Source: Helicobacter canis
GTDB lineage: Bacteria > Campylobacterota > Campylobacteria > Campylobacterales > Helicobacteraceae
DNA: 64,000 nucleotides
Direction: 5' to 3'
Assembly (NCBI RefSeq): GCF_900451095.1
Contig: NZ_UGHV01000001.1
Location: 496,001 to 560,000, forward strand
Shown piece by piece: positions 1 through 9,583 of this stretch (positions within the stretch are counted from its first letter, which is position 1; each line of letters opens with the position of its first letter). Both the position numbers and the translations under genes were made by a program. Under the pieces are notes generated by a model, which worked only from the letters and a program-made list of their open reading frames with translations, did not search any database and was not told the origin of the DNA.

Positions 1-820
1 TTTTGAAATCGCCCGTGTGGAAGATAATGCCAGCCTCTGTCTTAATCGCAAGCGCGGAAGAGTCGATGATAGAGTGTGTGATATGTATCCACTCTATTTC
101 AAATTCCCCGATTTGCACAGGCTCACGCTTTTGAATGACCTTTAGCATAGGGCGGAATTTCTTTAGTCCGTGTTCGTCAAATTTCGCCCCTATCATTCCA
201 AGTGCTAGAGGGGTGCCATAGAGAGGGAACTGCAACTCTTTGAAAAGATATGGCACTGCGCCGATGTGATCTTCGTGTGCGTGGGTGATGATAATACCTG
301 CGATTTTGTCCTTTATGGTGTGGAGATAAGTAAAATCTGGGATCAAAATATCCACGCCGTGCATATTTTCTTCTGGGAAGCTCATACCCACATCGATGAT
401 GATGGCAGATTTTTCTGTCTCCATTACCATCATATTGCCGCCGATTTCTCCTAGCCCACCAAGCGGCGTGATACGCACGCTGGCTTTTGTGTTGAGATTG
501 AGCTTGTTGTGAGGGTTTAGGCTGTTTTTTTGGATTCTAGTGTTTGTCTCTACACCTTTTTTCAAATCCTTGTGGAATGCCAGATTCCCCCGCTCGCTCG
601 CTCCTTGCACTTCTCTTGCTCCGCCTTGGTTCTCTTGGCGGTTGCGATTGGGCCACTGGCGTCTTTGCTGCTCGCCTTGGTTTTTTTGGTGAGATTGCTG
701 CTCGCGATTGTGCGGCTCTCTGTTTTGATCCCTTTTAAAGCGATTGTTGAAAAACCGCCTTTTTGGCTGGGTGCTATCTTGTGTGTTGTGTGGATTTGGT
801 TTGTTGTTTGGCTCATTCAT
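1..820 (-). CDS. rnj: Ribonuclease J, N-terminal part (runs off left edge)
   Basis: Beta-CASP metallo-beta-lactamase ribonuclease for 5'-end-dependent mRNA decay and rRNA maturation. The ATG at 820-818 overlaps the rsmA stop (ATGA), implying translational coupling. About 273 codons are visible. Residues 1 to about 85 form a Gln/Asn/Arg-rich low-complexity tail, then the family core follows: ITPLGGLGEIGGN near residues 115-130 and the metal-binding HAHEDH near residue 180. H. pylori RNase J, as I recall it, has a similar long basic N-terminal tail before the same core and is also next to ksgA. A shorter open frame at 562-816 on the same strand is a shadow of the tail in another frame. Very confident of identity; the C-terminal half lies outside the window. 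Confidence 0.93.
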   Translation of the reverse strand, partial: MNEPNNKPNPHNTQDSTQPKRRFFNNRFKRDQNREPHNREQQSHQKNQGEQQRRQWPNRNRQENQGGAREVQGASERGNLAFHKDLKKGVETNTRIQKNSLNPHNKLNLNTKASVRITPLGGLGEIGGNMMVMETEKSAIIIDVGMSFPEENMHGVDILIPDFTYLHTIKDKIAGIIITHAHEDHIGAVPYLFKELQFPLYGTPLALGMIGAKFDEHGLKKFRPMLKVIQKREPVQIGEFEIEWIHITHSIIDSSALAIKTEAGIIFHTGDFK

Positions 821-1710
821 AGGTAGTCCTTTAGTGTGTTGTAGATGTGGTGATACTTTTGTGTGCTGATTTGATGAGGTCTTGCGCTTTGGTCAATGGA
901 TTCTTGTGCGAAGATTTTATCTAGTAAATTCTCCTGCTCATATTGTTTAAAAAATGGCAAGAGATTATTAAATAGCTTTTTTCTCGGGGAGCTAAATGCC
1001 ATTTTTAACATAGATTCAAAGCCGCTTTCAATGTGGGTAAAGTTTGTAAATTTTTTATGTCTAAATACTGATGAAGTTACTTTAGGCATAGGATCAAAGC
1101 TCTCTTTACTCACATCAAAAAGCAGTGCCATTTCTCCTGCGCTTTGTGCAATCACACTTAGCGCGCAAAAATCACTTGATAAGGTATCTGCGCAGAATTT
1201 CAAGGCGACCTCTTTTTGTGTCATCACTACAAAGCCCTCACACAATGGATCGTGCAAGAGATTTAGCACGATGCGAGTGGCGATATTATAAGGGAGATTA
1301 GAGACAAGGATATAAGGCTCATTAGCAAGCCATCCTTTTTTGGATTCTACTCTACTATTGCTATCATCACTCATTGTGTGTAAAGCTTGTTTCGCATCTG
1401 TTTTCTTCGGTAGATTGAGATTAGAATCTATACCAAGAGATATAGATAGCACATCACAATTCACTAGGGAAAAAGTGTTAGCAAAACTGCGTGATGAAAA
1501 TTTCTGCAAAACAAAAGAACACAGATCGGCATCAATCTCATAAGTCGTAAGACTTGCAATAGATAAAAGCCGCTCTGATAAATCACCCAAGCCAACACCG
1601 ATTTCTATAAGTTTTTGATCTTGTAGTAGCTCGGCACTCACTTGGACAATTTGATCAAGGATAAAAGGATCTTTTAAAAAATTTTGCCCAAAACGCTTTT
1701 TCGCTCGCAT
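817..1710 (-). CDS. rsmA: 16S rRNA (adenine1518/1519-N6)-dimethyltransferase RsmA/KsgA
   Basis: Dimethylates two adjacent adenines in the 3' hairpin of 16S rRNA during small-subunit assembly. The frame is open from 1734, but the family N-terminus (RAKKRFGQNFL) begins at the ATG at 1710, preceded by GGGG, so I prefer that start. The SAM-binding IEIGVGLG motif and the catalytic SNLPYN motif are present, followed by the FDPMPKV segment. A roughly 35-residue non-conserved insertion rich in Ser/Lys lies between the SAM region and NLPYN. The gene overlaps rnj by 4 bp. Confident of identity; the exact start is the only doubt. Confidence 0.93.
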   Translation of the reverse strand: MRAKKRFGQNFLKDPFILDQIVQVSAELLQDQKLIEIGVGLGDLSERLLSIASLTTYEIDADLCSFVLQKFSSRSFANTFSLVNCDVLSISLGIDSNLNLPKKTDAKQALHTMSDDSNSRVESKKGWLANEPYILVSNLPYNIATRIVLNLLHDPLCEGFVVMTQKEVALKFCADTLSSDFCALSVIAQSAGEMALLFDVSKESFDPMPKVTSSVFRHKKFTNFTHIESGFESMLKMAFSSPRKKLFNNLLPFFKQYEQENLLDKIFAQESIDQSARPHQISTQKYHHIYNTLKDYL

Positions 1711-1860
1711 ACCCCGCTCGCAATAAACATACAATCAATGCAGCCCATTGTATCGAGTTTTTATTAACTTATGTAAGAACTTATGTGGATTTATGAAAAT
1801 TTTTATATCTCTTTTATATACTTGCCATTTTATTATCGCCTTGTTGCAAAGGAGTGTGAG

Positions 1861-2625
1861 ATGGCAAATCATCTTGCAAAGAGAATTATTCCCTGTCTGG
1901 ATATAAAAGATGGGCAAGTGGTGAAAGGGGTGAATTTCATCGGCTTACAAAATATCGGCGATCCTGTTTCACTAGCAAGATTCTACAATGACTCTTTAGC
2001 CGATGAGCTTGTGATTTTAGACATTACAGCATCATTTGAGCATCGTCAAATTATCGTTGAGCTTATTCGTGAAATTGCTAAAGAAGTGTATATACCTTTG
2101 ACAATTGGGGGTGGGGTTAAAACTTTGAATGATATGTATATGCTTTTGGATTCTGGAGCGGATAAAATTAGTATCAATTCTGCTGCAATTGCTGATCCAA
2201 GCTTGATTGAACAAGCGGCGAAAAGATTTGGCTCACAATGTGTAGTTGTGGCGATTGATGTGCGTTTGAGTGATTTGGGATATGAAGTGTATGTCAAGGG
2301 AGGGAGAGAGCGCACGGGGATATTGCTTGATGAGTGGGTAAAGGTTTGTGAAGAAAAAGGTGCTGGAGAATTTCTACTAACAAGTATGGATACGGATGGC
2401 ACGAAAAATGGCTATGATATAGGTGCGTTGCAGATGATGAGAAGATCTACAAGCTTGCCTATAATCGCTTCTGGTGGGGCAGGTAAAGTGGAGCATTTGG
2501 AAGAGATTTTTTCTCTTGATGTAGCAGATGCGGCATTGGCAGCGAGTATTTTTCATAATAATGAAATCAGTATCATAGATGTCAAACATTATCTTGATGA
2601 TCGTGGTATATCGGTGCGCTTGTAG
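1861..2625 (+). CDS. hisF: Imidazole glycerol phosphate synthase cyclase subunit HisF
   Basis: Cyclase subunit of IGP synthase; with HisH it converts PRFAR plus ammonia to IGP and AICAR in histidine biosynthesis. The (beta-alpha)8 barrel is complete: LAKRIIPCLDIKDG at the start carries the first catalytic Asp, VVAIDVR the second, and IIASGGAG is the phosphate loop. The frame is open back to 1783, but AAGGAG at 1848-1853 and the family N-terminus point to ATG 1861, giving 254 residues, the usual size. It diverges from rsmA. No hisH is visible nearby. Confidence 0.95.
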   Translation: MANHLAKRIIPCLDIKDGQVVKGVNFIGLQNIGDPVSLARFYNDSLADELVILDITASFEHRQIIVELIREIAKEVYIPLTIGGGVKTLNDMYMLLDSGADKISINSAAIADPSLIEQAAKRFGSQCVVVAIDVRLSDLGYEVYVKGGRERTGILLDEWVKVCEEKGAGEFLLTSMDTDGTKNGYDIGALQMMRRSTSLPIIASGGAGKVEHLEEIFSLDVADAALAASIFHNNEISIIDVKHYLDDRGISVRL

Positions 2626-2646
2626 GCAACATTGTAGGAAAGCTCG

Positions 2647-3204
2647 ATGATAGTGTGTGCTGGTAGGAATGAAATCATTGCTTATGCTACGCCTATTGGT
2701 GTGGGATTGGTGGAGGCAAGTATGGGGCTTATGAGAATCTGCTTGCAAGAGTATATAGAGAGTTTAGTATTTGTCGGCTCTGCGGGGTCGTATTCTTATG
2801 AGCTACCATTGTTGTCTTTATGTATAAGCACTCGTGCCACACAGATAGAATCCAGTTTTGTCTCTGGGGATAGTTATACGCCGCTAGATAATTGTATAGA
2901 AAACAATGTTTCACAAGAAACATTTAGGGCAAAATATCGCTACTTGCGCGATGTCGTGGTAAATTCTTCTAACTATATTACGACAGATTCTAGGATTTGT
3001 GCTGCGATGTGTGGAGCTGGCATTATGCTAGAAAATATGGAATTTTTCGCGATTTTGCGTGTGGCACAGGAGTTTAATATCCCCGCTTATGGGGTATTTT
3101 GTATCACAAACTATTGCGATGCAAATGCACAAAAGGATTTTATGGCTAATCACACCTTGGCTAAAAAAGCGTTAGAAAACTTCATACAAGTGCAAAAATT
3201 ATGA
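2647..3204 (+). CDS. Nucleoside phosphorylase-like protein
   Basis: Short (185 residues) member of the PNP/UDP phosphorylase fold: FVGSAGSYS matches the conserved glycine-rich phosphate-binding strand, and [17 protein letters not shown] matches the MEx(F/Y) substrate-binding segment of this superfamily. Members cleave N-glycosidic bonds of nucleosides or futalosine-type menaquinone intermediates; which substrate applies cannot be decided here. It sits 21 bp after hisF and 19 bp before rlmN, so probably in one transcript. At 185 residues it is shorter than most members (about 230). Family assignment fairly confident, substrate unknown. Confidence 0.7.
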   Translation: MIVCAGRNEIIAYATPIGVGLVEASMGLMRICLQEYIESLVFVGSAGSYSYELPLLSLCISTRATQIESSFVSGDSYTPLDNCIENNVSQETFRAKYRYLRDVVVNSSNYITTDSRICAAMCGAGIMLENMEFFAILRVAQEFNIPAYGVFCITNYCDANAQKDFMANHTLAKKALENFIQVQKL

Positions 3205-3219
3205 ATATAGCAGGAGTAT

Positions 3220-3234
3220 AAAAGTGGATTCTAG
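3220..3234 (+). repeat. Dispersed 15-mer AAAAGTGGATTCTAG, copy over rlmN start
   Basis: Perfect copy of the dispersed element. Its internal GTG (3224-3226) is the rlmN start codon, 8 nt after GGAG. Other perfect copies, in either orientation, are at 12349, 12441, 12487, 12817, 19035, 19377, 25780, 25796, 43667, 43804, 43942, 55065, 55224, 55350 and 61891 (first base of each). Confidence 0.9.
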
Positions 3235-4360
3235 TGTGTTGAAGCTCGATACATCAAAACAAAATATTTACAGCCTTTCACTTACGGAGCTGCAAGAAGT
3301 TTGCAAGAAACCTTATCAGGCAAAGCAAATATATCATTGGCTTTATGTTCGTTATGAAAAGGACTTTGCTAAGATGAGTAATCTTCCCAAAGATTTTAGA
3401 GAGAGATTGCAGCTAGAATATAGTGCGCAAAATTTAGAGCTACTTACGCAAGAAGTGAGCCAAGATGGCACGAGAAAATATCTTTTCCAAACTCGAGATA
3501 ACCATACCTTTGAGAGTGTGTGTATAAAAATGCGCGATAAAAAGCTCGATGAAAATAGCAAGATTATCGAGGGGGAGAAATACACATTTTGTATCTCTAG
3601 TCAAATCGGCTGTAAGGTGGGCTGTGCTTTTTGCTCCACAGCAAAGGGCGGATTTGTGCGAGATTTGACAAGTGGGGAGATAGTCGAGCAGGTGCTAAAT
3701 CTTAAAAAGTATAATAATCTCGCCCCAGAAAAGCGTGTGAATATCGTCTATATGGGTATGGGCGAGCCACTAAATAATTTTGATAATCTCATACACGCGA
3801 TCAAAATTCTCTCTACACTTGATGGTCTCTCTATCTCGCCAAAGCGACAGACAATCTCTACGAGCGGCATTAGCCCTAGAATCCACGATCTAGGCAAGCA
3901 GAATCTAGGCGTCCAGCTTGCCATATCGCTCCACGCCGTGGATGATACTCTGCGCTCAAAGCTTATTCCTATGAATAAAACTTACAATATCCAAAGTGTC
4001 ATTGATGCGGTGCGTGCCTTTCCTATCGATACACGCAAGCGTGTGATGTTTGAATATCTCGTGATAAAAGATGTGAATGATGACATCGTAAGCGCGAAAA
4101 AGCTATTAAAACTTCTTAATGGGATAAAGGCTAAGGTGAATTTGATTTTGTTTAATCCACATAGTGGGACGAAATTCCAGCGACCAGAAGAGAGCAAGGT
4201 TAGAGTCTTTGCCGATTTTCTTACAAACAAGGGATTGCTCACTACGATACGAGAATCCAAAGGCATTGATATTTCTGCTGCGTGCGGACAGCTACGAGAA
4301 AAGACAAGGTCAAGGCAGGGACAAGGGCAGAATGTTTCATATGAAACACAAATCATATAA
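3224..4360 (+). CDS. rlmN: Dual-specificity 23S rRNA/tRNA (adenine-C2)-methyltransferase RlmN
   Basis: Radical-SAM enzyme methylating C2 of A2503 in 23S rRNA and A37 in some tRNAs. The CKVGCAFC motif (Cx3Cx2C) binds the 4Fe-4S cluster, GMGEPLNN follows, and the C-terminal AACGQL carries the catalytic Cys. The start is the GTG at 3224 with GGAG at 3212-3215. This GTG lies inside a perfect copy of the window's dispersed 15-mer (3220-3234), so the motif supplies the start codon and the first residues MDSS. 378 residues, normal size. Confidence 0.95.
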   Translation: MDSSVLKLDTSKQNIYSLSLTELQEVCKKPYQAKQIYHWLYVRYEKDFAKMSNLPKDFRERLQLEYSAQNLELLTQEVSQDGTRKYLFQTRDNHTFESVCIKMRDKKLDENSKIIEGEKYTFCISSQIGCKVGCAFCSTAKGGFVRDLTSGEIVEQVLNLKKYNNLAPEKRVNIVYMGMGEPLNNFDNLIHAIKILSTLDGLSISPKRQTISTSGISPRIHDLGKQNLGVQLAISLHAVDDTLRSKLIPMNKTYNIQSVIDAVRAFPIDTRKRVMFEYLVIKDVNDDIVSAKKLLKLLNGIKAKVNLILFNPHSGTKFQRPEESKVRVFADFLTNKGLLTTIRESKGIDISAACGQLREKTRSRQGQGQNVSYETQII

Positions 4361-4369
4361 GGAGATACA

Positions 4370-4477
4370 ATGGATTCACTAGAATGGATATTGTTGGTAT
4401 TTTTGGCGATATTTGCTATCGGCAGTATTGTTGGATATATGCTATTTGTCAAGAATGAAAAGAACAATAAAGAATAG
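4370..4477 (+). CDS. Small single-pass membrane protein (35 aa)
   Basis: Encodes 35 residues beginning MDSLEWILLV and ending NEKNNKE. It starts at ATG 4370 with a clean GGAG at 4361-4364 immediately after the rlmN stop, and stops at 4477, 9 bp before queH. Residues 5-27 form one hydrophobic segment (I, L, V, F, G) followed by a Lys/Asn-rich tail, suggesting an inner-membrane helix with a positive cytoplasmic end. Spacing on both sides and its own ribosome binding site argue that it is a real gene of the rlmN-queH transcript. I do not recognise the family. Confidence 0.7.
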   Translation: MDSLEWILLVFLAIFAIGSIVGYMLFVKNEKNNKE

Positions 4478-4486
4478 GAGATAGAA

Positions 4487-5644
4487 ATGCTAGTGCATAT
4501 TTGTTGCTCTGTGGATAGTCATTATTTTTTGAGTGAGTTGAAAAAGGCTTATCCGCAAGAGAGCTTTGTCGGGTTTTTTTACAATCCAAACATCCACCCA
4601 AAAGCCGAACACGATCTTCGCTTAAGTGATGTGCGCAGAAGCTGCGATATGTTAAAAATCCCGCTTATTGAAGGTGATTATGAGCTAGAAAAATGGCTAT
4701 CATCAGTAAAGGGGCAAGAAGATGAGCCAGAAAAAGGGGCTAGATGTAGCACCTGCTTTGATGTGCGTTTAGAGAAAAGTGCGCAGATTGCTAAGGATCT
4801 TGGAGAGAGGACTTTCACTACCACGCTGCTATCAAGCCCTATGAAAGAGCAGGAGATTCTCTATCAGCAGGGCGATATAATTGCTCAAGGCTATGGCTTA
4901 GATTTTGTCAAAATCAATGTCCGTAAAGATGGTGGTGTGCAGAAGCAAAATGAGCTTGCCAAGCGAGACAATCTCTATCGCCAAAATTATTGTGGCTGTC
5001 AATTTGCATTATCCAAGCAGCGTGTCAAGCAAGATCGATTGAGCTTAGAGATGATCAGTGAGATCGGTGGCAGAGCACTGCCCGGAAGCATAGAAGATCG
5101 ACAAAAGTCTTTTGCCTTAAGAAACACACTAGAATCTAATGATAAAAATTACCTACTCATACAAAGAAAGCAACGCGTGTGGCGACTTCTACAAGGAAGA
5201 GTATTTTATAATGATTGTGTGCCGTATAGTTATATCCTAGTGCATTCAGAATCTAGACATATTAAAAACACCATCATCAATTGGGTAAATGTATCGCTAG
5301 AATTTTTACTAGAGCAAATTACACCAAACCACCATCAATATCTAGCCAATACACTGCAGATCCCAGCACAAAGCGTGCGATTGGGATTTTCTAAAAAAGA
5401 CGATAGCGTGTTTTTGTGTTTGAAAGATTTTGTGATGATGTGTGGTGAGCAGTATCGCAGTGTCCTTGAGCTAGTGTATAATCCTATCGCATACGATGTA
5501 GAGCTTATGATCCGCGCACTACTTTGTGGTAGTGAAAGTGTCAATCCCATTATCATTGTCGATGAAGAAATCCAAAATACAAACATAGATATTAAAGCAG
5601 TTTTTCAAGAAGAGAAGCTCTTTACACCGATACCTTTATCATAA
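4487..5644 (+). CDS. queH: Epoxyqueuosine reductase QueH (DUF208) with C-terminal extension
   Basis: QueH reduces epoxyqueuosine to queuosine in tRNA at position 34, replacing QueG in many bacteria. The family Cys pairs are present: HICC at residues 4-7, CSTC near 85-90, and NYCGC near 165-170, which bind an Fe-S cluster and a second metal. The core ends near residue 200; the remaining roughly 185 residues are an extension I do not recognise. GGAG at 4477-4480 precedes the ATG. Probably co-transcribed with rlmN and the small membrane protein, so the unit holds two RNA-modification enzymes. Confidence 0.88.
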   Translation: MLVHICCSVDSHYFLSELKKAYPQESFVGFFYNPNIHPKAEHDLRLSDVRRSCDMLKIPLIEGDYELEKWLSSVKGQEDEPEKGARCSTCFDVRLEKSAQIAKDLGERTFTTTLLSSPMKEQEILYQQGDIIAQGYGLDFVKINVRKDGGVQKQNELAKRDNLYRQNYCGCQFALSKQRVKQDRLSLEMISEIGGRALPGSIEDRQKSFALRNTLESNDKNYLLIQRKQRVWRLLQGRVFYNDCVPYSYILVHSESRHIKNTIINWVNVSLEFLLEQITPNHHQYLANTLQIPAQSVRLGFSKKDDSVFLCLKDFVMMCGEQYRSVLELVYNPIAYDVELMIRALLCGSESVNPIIIVDEEIQNTNIDIKAVFQEEKLFTPIPLS

Positions 5645-5996
5645 AATCTTAATTTACTCTTGAGAGTATAATAGGCGTTACTTTAATCAGCTCGGGACTT
5701 TGGCTTGAGGGCTATCTATGTGTCAAGTTGTTTGGTAGCTTAGTCAAAATCCACTTCTTTAGCGGCGGCTAATCGTGTTGAACACAGAGAAAAATGAGCG
5801 AGAAAATACTTGCTAGATTCTAGGGTGTGTGGGGTATTTGCTTGAATCTGTTAGCAAGTGTTTAGGCGCGTATCGGTATCAAAAATTAAAGAAAATTTTT
5901 GAAAATATTGTGTATAATCGGCGCGATTTTTGTTGATTTTGCAAGGTTTGCCAAGATCTTATTTCAAGTTTAGTTTTACTTTTATGAGGTTTGCTT
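5645..5996 (+). other. Intergenic region with two promoter boxes and a possible small RNA
   Basis: No protein frame of note. A TATAAT at 5667-5672 starts right after queH and another at 5913-5918 lies upstream of fabZ. Between them, GACT (5696-5699) can pair with AGTC (5742-5745) around a CTATC/GGTAG stem (5712-5716 with 5734-5738), suggesting a folded transcript from about 5679. No poly-T terminator is obvious. A small RNA is an inference; I could not match it to a known family. Confidence 0.3.
5913..5918 (+). promoter_or_regulatory. Probable -10 box of the fabZ operon
   Basis: TATAAT in an AT-rich stretch about 80 bp upstream of fabZ, with no obvious -35 hexamer, as usual for housekeeping promoters in Helicobacter. 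It would drive fabZ-lpxA-clpX-mreB-mreC. Confidence 0.5.
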
Positions 5997-6476
5997 ATGA
6001 TGGATGTCAATCAAATCAAAAAGATTCTACCACATCGTTATCCCTTGTTGCTCGTAGATAGGATTACAGAGCTTGTCTGTAATACCGATGATGTTGCGCC
6101 TAATGGCTACATCAAGGCATACAAAAATGTTACGATCAATGAAGAAATATTTTTAGGGCATTTTCCTAGCAAGCCTGTGTATCCCGGTGTTATGATTATT
6201 GAGGGTATGGCACAAGCTGGCGGTGTGCTGGCATTTGTGAGTATGTTTGGCGATGATCTCAAGGCTGCGGAGAATAAAATCGTATATTTTATGACAATTG
6301 ATAAGGTGAAATTCCGCGTGCCTGTTACACCGGGCGATCGCTTAGAATATCACCTAAGCGTTTTGAAGCACAAAGGCGCGGTGTGGTCGCTTGATGGTAA
6401 GGCATTTGTCGATGGTAAGCTTGTGTGTGAAGCGGAGCTAAAGGCAATGGTCGCAGATAATCAAGAGCAGGGCTAG
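5997..6476 (+). CDS. fabZ: 3-hydroxyacyl-[acyl-carrier-protein] dehydratase FabZ
   Basis: Dehydrates beta-hydroxyacyl-ACP in type II fatty acid synthesis. The hot-dog fold is recognisable: [14 protein letters not shown] near the start, [12 protein letters not shown] with the catalytic His, and the helix [10 protein letters not shown] with the catalytic Glu. The frame opens with TTG at 5991, but GAGG at 5986-5989 favours ATG 5997 or 6000, giving about 159 residues, as in H. pylori. It is followed after 2 bp by lpxA, the classic pairing of fatty acid and lipid A synthesis. Confidence 0.96.
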   Translation: MMDVNQIKKILPHRYPLLLVDRITELVCNTDDVAPNGYIKAYKNVTINEEIFLGHFPSKPVYPGVMIIEGMAQAGGVLAFVSMFGDDLKAAENKIVYFMTIDKVKFRVPVTPGDRLEYHLSVLKHKGAVWSLDGKAFVDGKLVCEAELKAMVADNQEQG

Positions 6477-6478
6477 GA

Positions 6479-7264
6479 ATGGCACATATCGCAAAAACCG
6501 CCATTATTCATAAAGGTGCGCAAATTGCCGATGATGTGGAAATCGGTGATTTTTGTGTCATTGGAGAATCTGTAAAAATCGCTGCTGGTTGCAAGCTCTA
6601 TAATGGCGTAACTATCCTTGGGGATACTACCATTGGCGCACGCACGACAATTTTCCCTTATGCGGTGCTTGGCACGATACCACAAGATTTAAAATATGCT
6701 GGGGAAAAAGTGGAGCTTATCATCGGTGAAGATAATCTTATCCGCGAACATTGTATGTTTAACCCCGGCACAGAAGGTGGCATAGGCAAGACAATCATAG
6801 GAAACAATAATCTCTTTATGGCGTATGTGCATATCGCTCACGATTGTGTGATTGGCGATCATTGTATCCTTGCCAATAACGCTACTCTTGGTGGGCATAT
6901 CGTGATTGGGGATTATGTCAATATCGGCGGTATGACACCTGTGCATCAGTTTGTCAAGATTGGCGATGGGGCGATGGTCGCTGGGGCAAGTGCGCTTTCA
7001 CAAGATATCCCACCATTTTGTATGGCAGAGGGCAATCGAGCCGTGATCCGCGGACTCAATAAACATAGAATGCGCAAATTATTCACAAGTGAAGAAATTG
7101 ATGCTATTAGTGCATTTTATAAAGAGCTTTTTGCTGCGACTTCTATGCGTGATTATGCTAAGCAGATTTTGGATTCTGGTGTGGAGCTAGAATCTATTGC
7201 AAATATTTGCCAATTTGTGCTTGATTCATCAAGGGGTATTCCTATCCGGAAAGGCAAAGAATGA
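6479..7264 (+). CDS. lpxA: Acyl-ACP--UDP-N-acetylglucosamine O-acyltransferase LpxA
   Basis: First step of lipid A synthesis: moves a 3-hydroxyacyl chain from ACP to UDP-GlcNAc. The left-handed beta-helix hexapeptide repeats run through residues 1-190 and the catalytic His is in YVHIAHDC (about residue 120). The C-terminal helical domain (GLNKHRMRK onward) is complete; 261 residues is the expected length. The stop overlaps the clpX ATG by 4 bp (ATGA). Confidence 0.96.
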   Translation: MAHIAKTAIIHKGAQIADDVEIGDFCVIGESVKIAAGCKLYNGVTILGDTTIGARTTIFPYAVLGTIPQDLKYAGEKVELIIGEDNLIREHCMFNPGTEGGIGKTIIGNNNLFMAYVHIAHDCVIGDHCILANNATLGGHIVIGDYVNIGGMTPVHQFVKIGDGAMVAGASALSQDIPPFCMAEGNRAVIRGLNKHRMRKLFTSEEIDAISAFYKELFAATSMRDYAKQILDSGVELESIANICQFVLDSSRGIPIRKGKE

Positions 7265-8541
7265 AAAAATATTGTGATTTTTGTGGCAAAGAAATACATA
7301 ATACATACTTTGAAGGAAGTAGATCTGGGAGAATTTGTCCATCGTGCATTGGTGGGTTATATAAAACGCTACGACAATCAGGGATAGATATGGTAGATAC
7401 CACAGGTATGCCAAGCACTTCTAGAGAATCTTTGATTGATAATACACAAGCTTTTATTGATATTCCTACACCTAGGGAGATGAAAGCTAAGCTTGATGAA
7501 TATGTCGTAGGGCAAGAAGAAGCTAAAAAGGTGTTTTCTGTGGCGGTGTATAATCACTACAAACGCATAGCAAGCAATATGACAAACACAAGTGATGTGG
7601 AAATCACAAAATCAAATATTTTGCTCGTGGGTCCTACTGGTAGTGGCAAAACACTTATGGCACAGACTTTAGCACGATTTTTAGATGTGCCAATCGCTAT
7701 ATCTGATGCAACAAGTCTTACAGAAGCTGGCTATGTGGGCGAAGATGTAGAAAATATCCTTACAAGGCTCTACCAAGCCGCTGGAAATGATGAGAAAAAG
7801 GCACAAATGGGGATTGTCTTTATCGATGAGATTGATAAGATTTCTAGGCTTTCAGAAAATCGCTCCATCACGCGCGATGTATCTGGCGAGGGTGTGCAGC
7901 AGGCGTTGCTAAAGATTATTGAAGGTAGTGTGGTTAATATCCCCCCAAAAGGTGGCAGAAAGCACCCAAATCAAGAGTTCATACAGCTTGATACGACAAA
8001 TATTTTATTCATTTGTGGTGGGGCATTTGATGGATTAGGCGAGATTATCAAGCGTAGAATGGGCAGCAATGTGCTGGGCTTTGGGCAAGTGCAAAAGACT
8101 AAGAGCGAGCAAGATGATATTTTGCATCTTGTAGAGCCTGATGACTTGGTGAGTTATGGGCTTATACCAGAGCTTATAGGGCGTTTGCATATTATCGCGA
8201 CATTACAGCCCATCACCAAAGAAGCTATGGTAGATATTCTCACCAAGCCCAAAAATTCGCTAGTGAAGCAATACACCAAATTATTTGAGCTAGATGATGT
8301 GCAGCTAGAATTTGAGCAAGATGCGATCGAAAAAATTGCCGAGCTTGCTATCGCTAGGAAAACAGGCGCACGAGGCTTGCGTGCGATTATTGAGAGCTTT
8401 GCTACGGATATTATGTTTGATTTGCCTACAATGCGCCATTGCAAGGTTACAATTACCAAAGATTGCGTAGAGCATAAGCAAAAACCCATTATCACTAAGC
8501 CGAAAAAATCAAAAGAATCACCTAAAACACAAGGAGCGTAA
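7261..8541 (+). CDS. clpX: ATP-dependent Clp protease ATP-binding subunit ClpX
   Basis: AAA+ unfoldase that feeds substrates to ClpP. The N-terminal zinc-binding domain has CDFC and CPSC (residues 5-28). Walker A GPTGSGKT, pore loop GYVGED, Walker B VFIDEIDK and the arginine-finger ELIGRL follow in order. 426 residues with a Lys-rich tail. Embedded between lpxA and mreB, the same order as I recall in H. pylori. Confidence 0.97.
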   Translation: MKKYCDFCGKEIHNTYFEGSRSGRICPSCIGGLYKTLRQSGIDMVDTTGMPSTSRESLIDNTQAFIDIPTPREMKAKLDEYVVGQEEAKKVFSVAVYNHYKRIASNMTNTSDVEITKSNILLVGPTGSGKTLMAQTLARFLDVPIAISDATSLTEAGYVGEDVENILTRLYQAAGNDEKKAQMGIVFIDEIDKISRLSENRSITRDVSGEGVQQALLKIIEGSVVNIPPKGGRKHPNQEFIQLDTTNILFICGGAFDGLGEIIKRRMGSNVLGFGQVQKTKSEQDDILHLVEPDDLVSYGLIPELIGRLHIIATLQPITKEAMVDILTKPKNSLVKQYTKLFELDDVQLEFEQDAIEKIAELAIARKTGARGLRAIIESFATDIMFDLPTMRHCKVTITKDCVEHKQKPIITKPKKSKESPKTQGA

Positions 8542-8542
8542 A

Positions 8543-9583
8543 GTGTTATTAAATAAGCTTATCGGTATGTTTTCGCACGATATTGCGATTGACTTAGGGA
8601 CAGCAAACACAATTGTTTTGCTAAAAGGGCAGGGGATTATCATCAATGAGCCTTCCATTGTCGCGGTGCGCGTGGATCGATATGATAGAGATGGAGAGAT
8701 TCTGGCTGTTGGACACGAAGCAAAGGAAATGGTCGGCAAAACCCCAAGCGGTATCCAAGCTATCCGCCCGATGAAAGATGGCGTAATCGCAGATTTTGAT
8801 GTAACGGAAAAAATGATCCGCTATTTCATTGAAAAAGCCCATAACCGCAAATCCCTTATCCGCCCGCGCATTATGGTGTGTGTGCCTTATGGACTCACAG
8901 GTGTGGAGCGCAAAGCGGTGAAAGAGTCTGCTATGAGTGCTGGGGCTAGAGAAGTGTATCTTATAGAAGAGCCTATGGCAGCAGCTATTGGTGCGGGACT
9001 GCCTATCAAAGAGCCTCAAGGAAGTCTTATTGTGGATATTGGTGGAGGGACAACAGAAATAGGTGTCATCTCGCTTGGTGGGCTTGTCATCTCAAAGTCT
9101 ATCCGCGTGGCAGGCGATAAGCTTGATATGGCGATTGTCAATCATGTGCGCAAGCATTATAATCTTTTAATTGGTGAGCGTGCTGGCGAAGAAATAAAAA
9201 TCAAAATCGGTGCAGCAGCTCCTCTTGATACACCACTTTCTATGCAGATTAAAGGACGCGATCAAGTGAGTGGGCTGCTTAATACTATCGAGCTAACAAA
9301 CGAAGACATACGGGAAGCGATTAAAGACCAGTTGCGTGAGATCAGCAGTGCGGTGAAAAGTGTTATTGAAGAAGTTCCGGCGGATTTAGCAGGGGATTTG
9401 GTAGAAAATGGCTTGACACTTACGGGTGGTGGTGCGCTTATACGGGGGCTTGATAGGTATTTGTCTGATACTGTGAAACTTCCTGTATTTATAGGTGATG
9501 AGCCACTTTTGGCTGTGGCAAAAGGCACGGGAAAAGCTATAGAAGAGCTTGATACATTGCACAATACTAGTCGTTACGAATAA
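8543..9583 (+). CDS. mreB: Rod shape-determining protein MreB
   Basis: Bacterial actin directing sidewall peptidoglycan synthesis. The ATP-site motifs DLGTANT (phosphate 1) and VDIGGGTTEIG (phosphate 2) and LTGGGALI (adenosine) are present; 346 residues. It starts with GTG at 8543 behind AAGGAG at 8531-8536. The stop TAA shares one base with the mreC ATG, so the two are coupled. Confidence 0.97.
   Translation: MLLNKLIGMFSHDIAIDLGTANTIVLLKGQGIIINEPSIVAVRVDRYDRDGEILAVGHEAKEMVGKTPSGIQAIRPMKDGVIADFDVTEKMIRYFIEKAHNRKSLIRPRIMVCVPYGLTGVERKAVKESAMSAGAREVYLIEEPMAAAIGAGLPIKEPQGSLIVDIGGGTTEIGVISLGGLVISKSIRVAGDKLDMAIVNHVRKHYNLLIGERAGEEIKIKIGAAAPLDTPLSMQIKGRDQVSGLLNTIELTNEDIREAIKDQLREISSAVKSVIEEVPADLAGDLVENGLTLTGGGALIRGLDRYLSDTVKLPVFIGDEPLLAVAKGTGKAIEELDTLHNTSRYE

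Noticed and set aside
562-816. 84-codon frame on the - strand
   Set aside because: It is a shadow of the RNase J low-complexity head; the true frame starts at 820 and continues into the metallo-beta-lactamase core.
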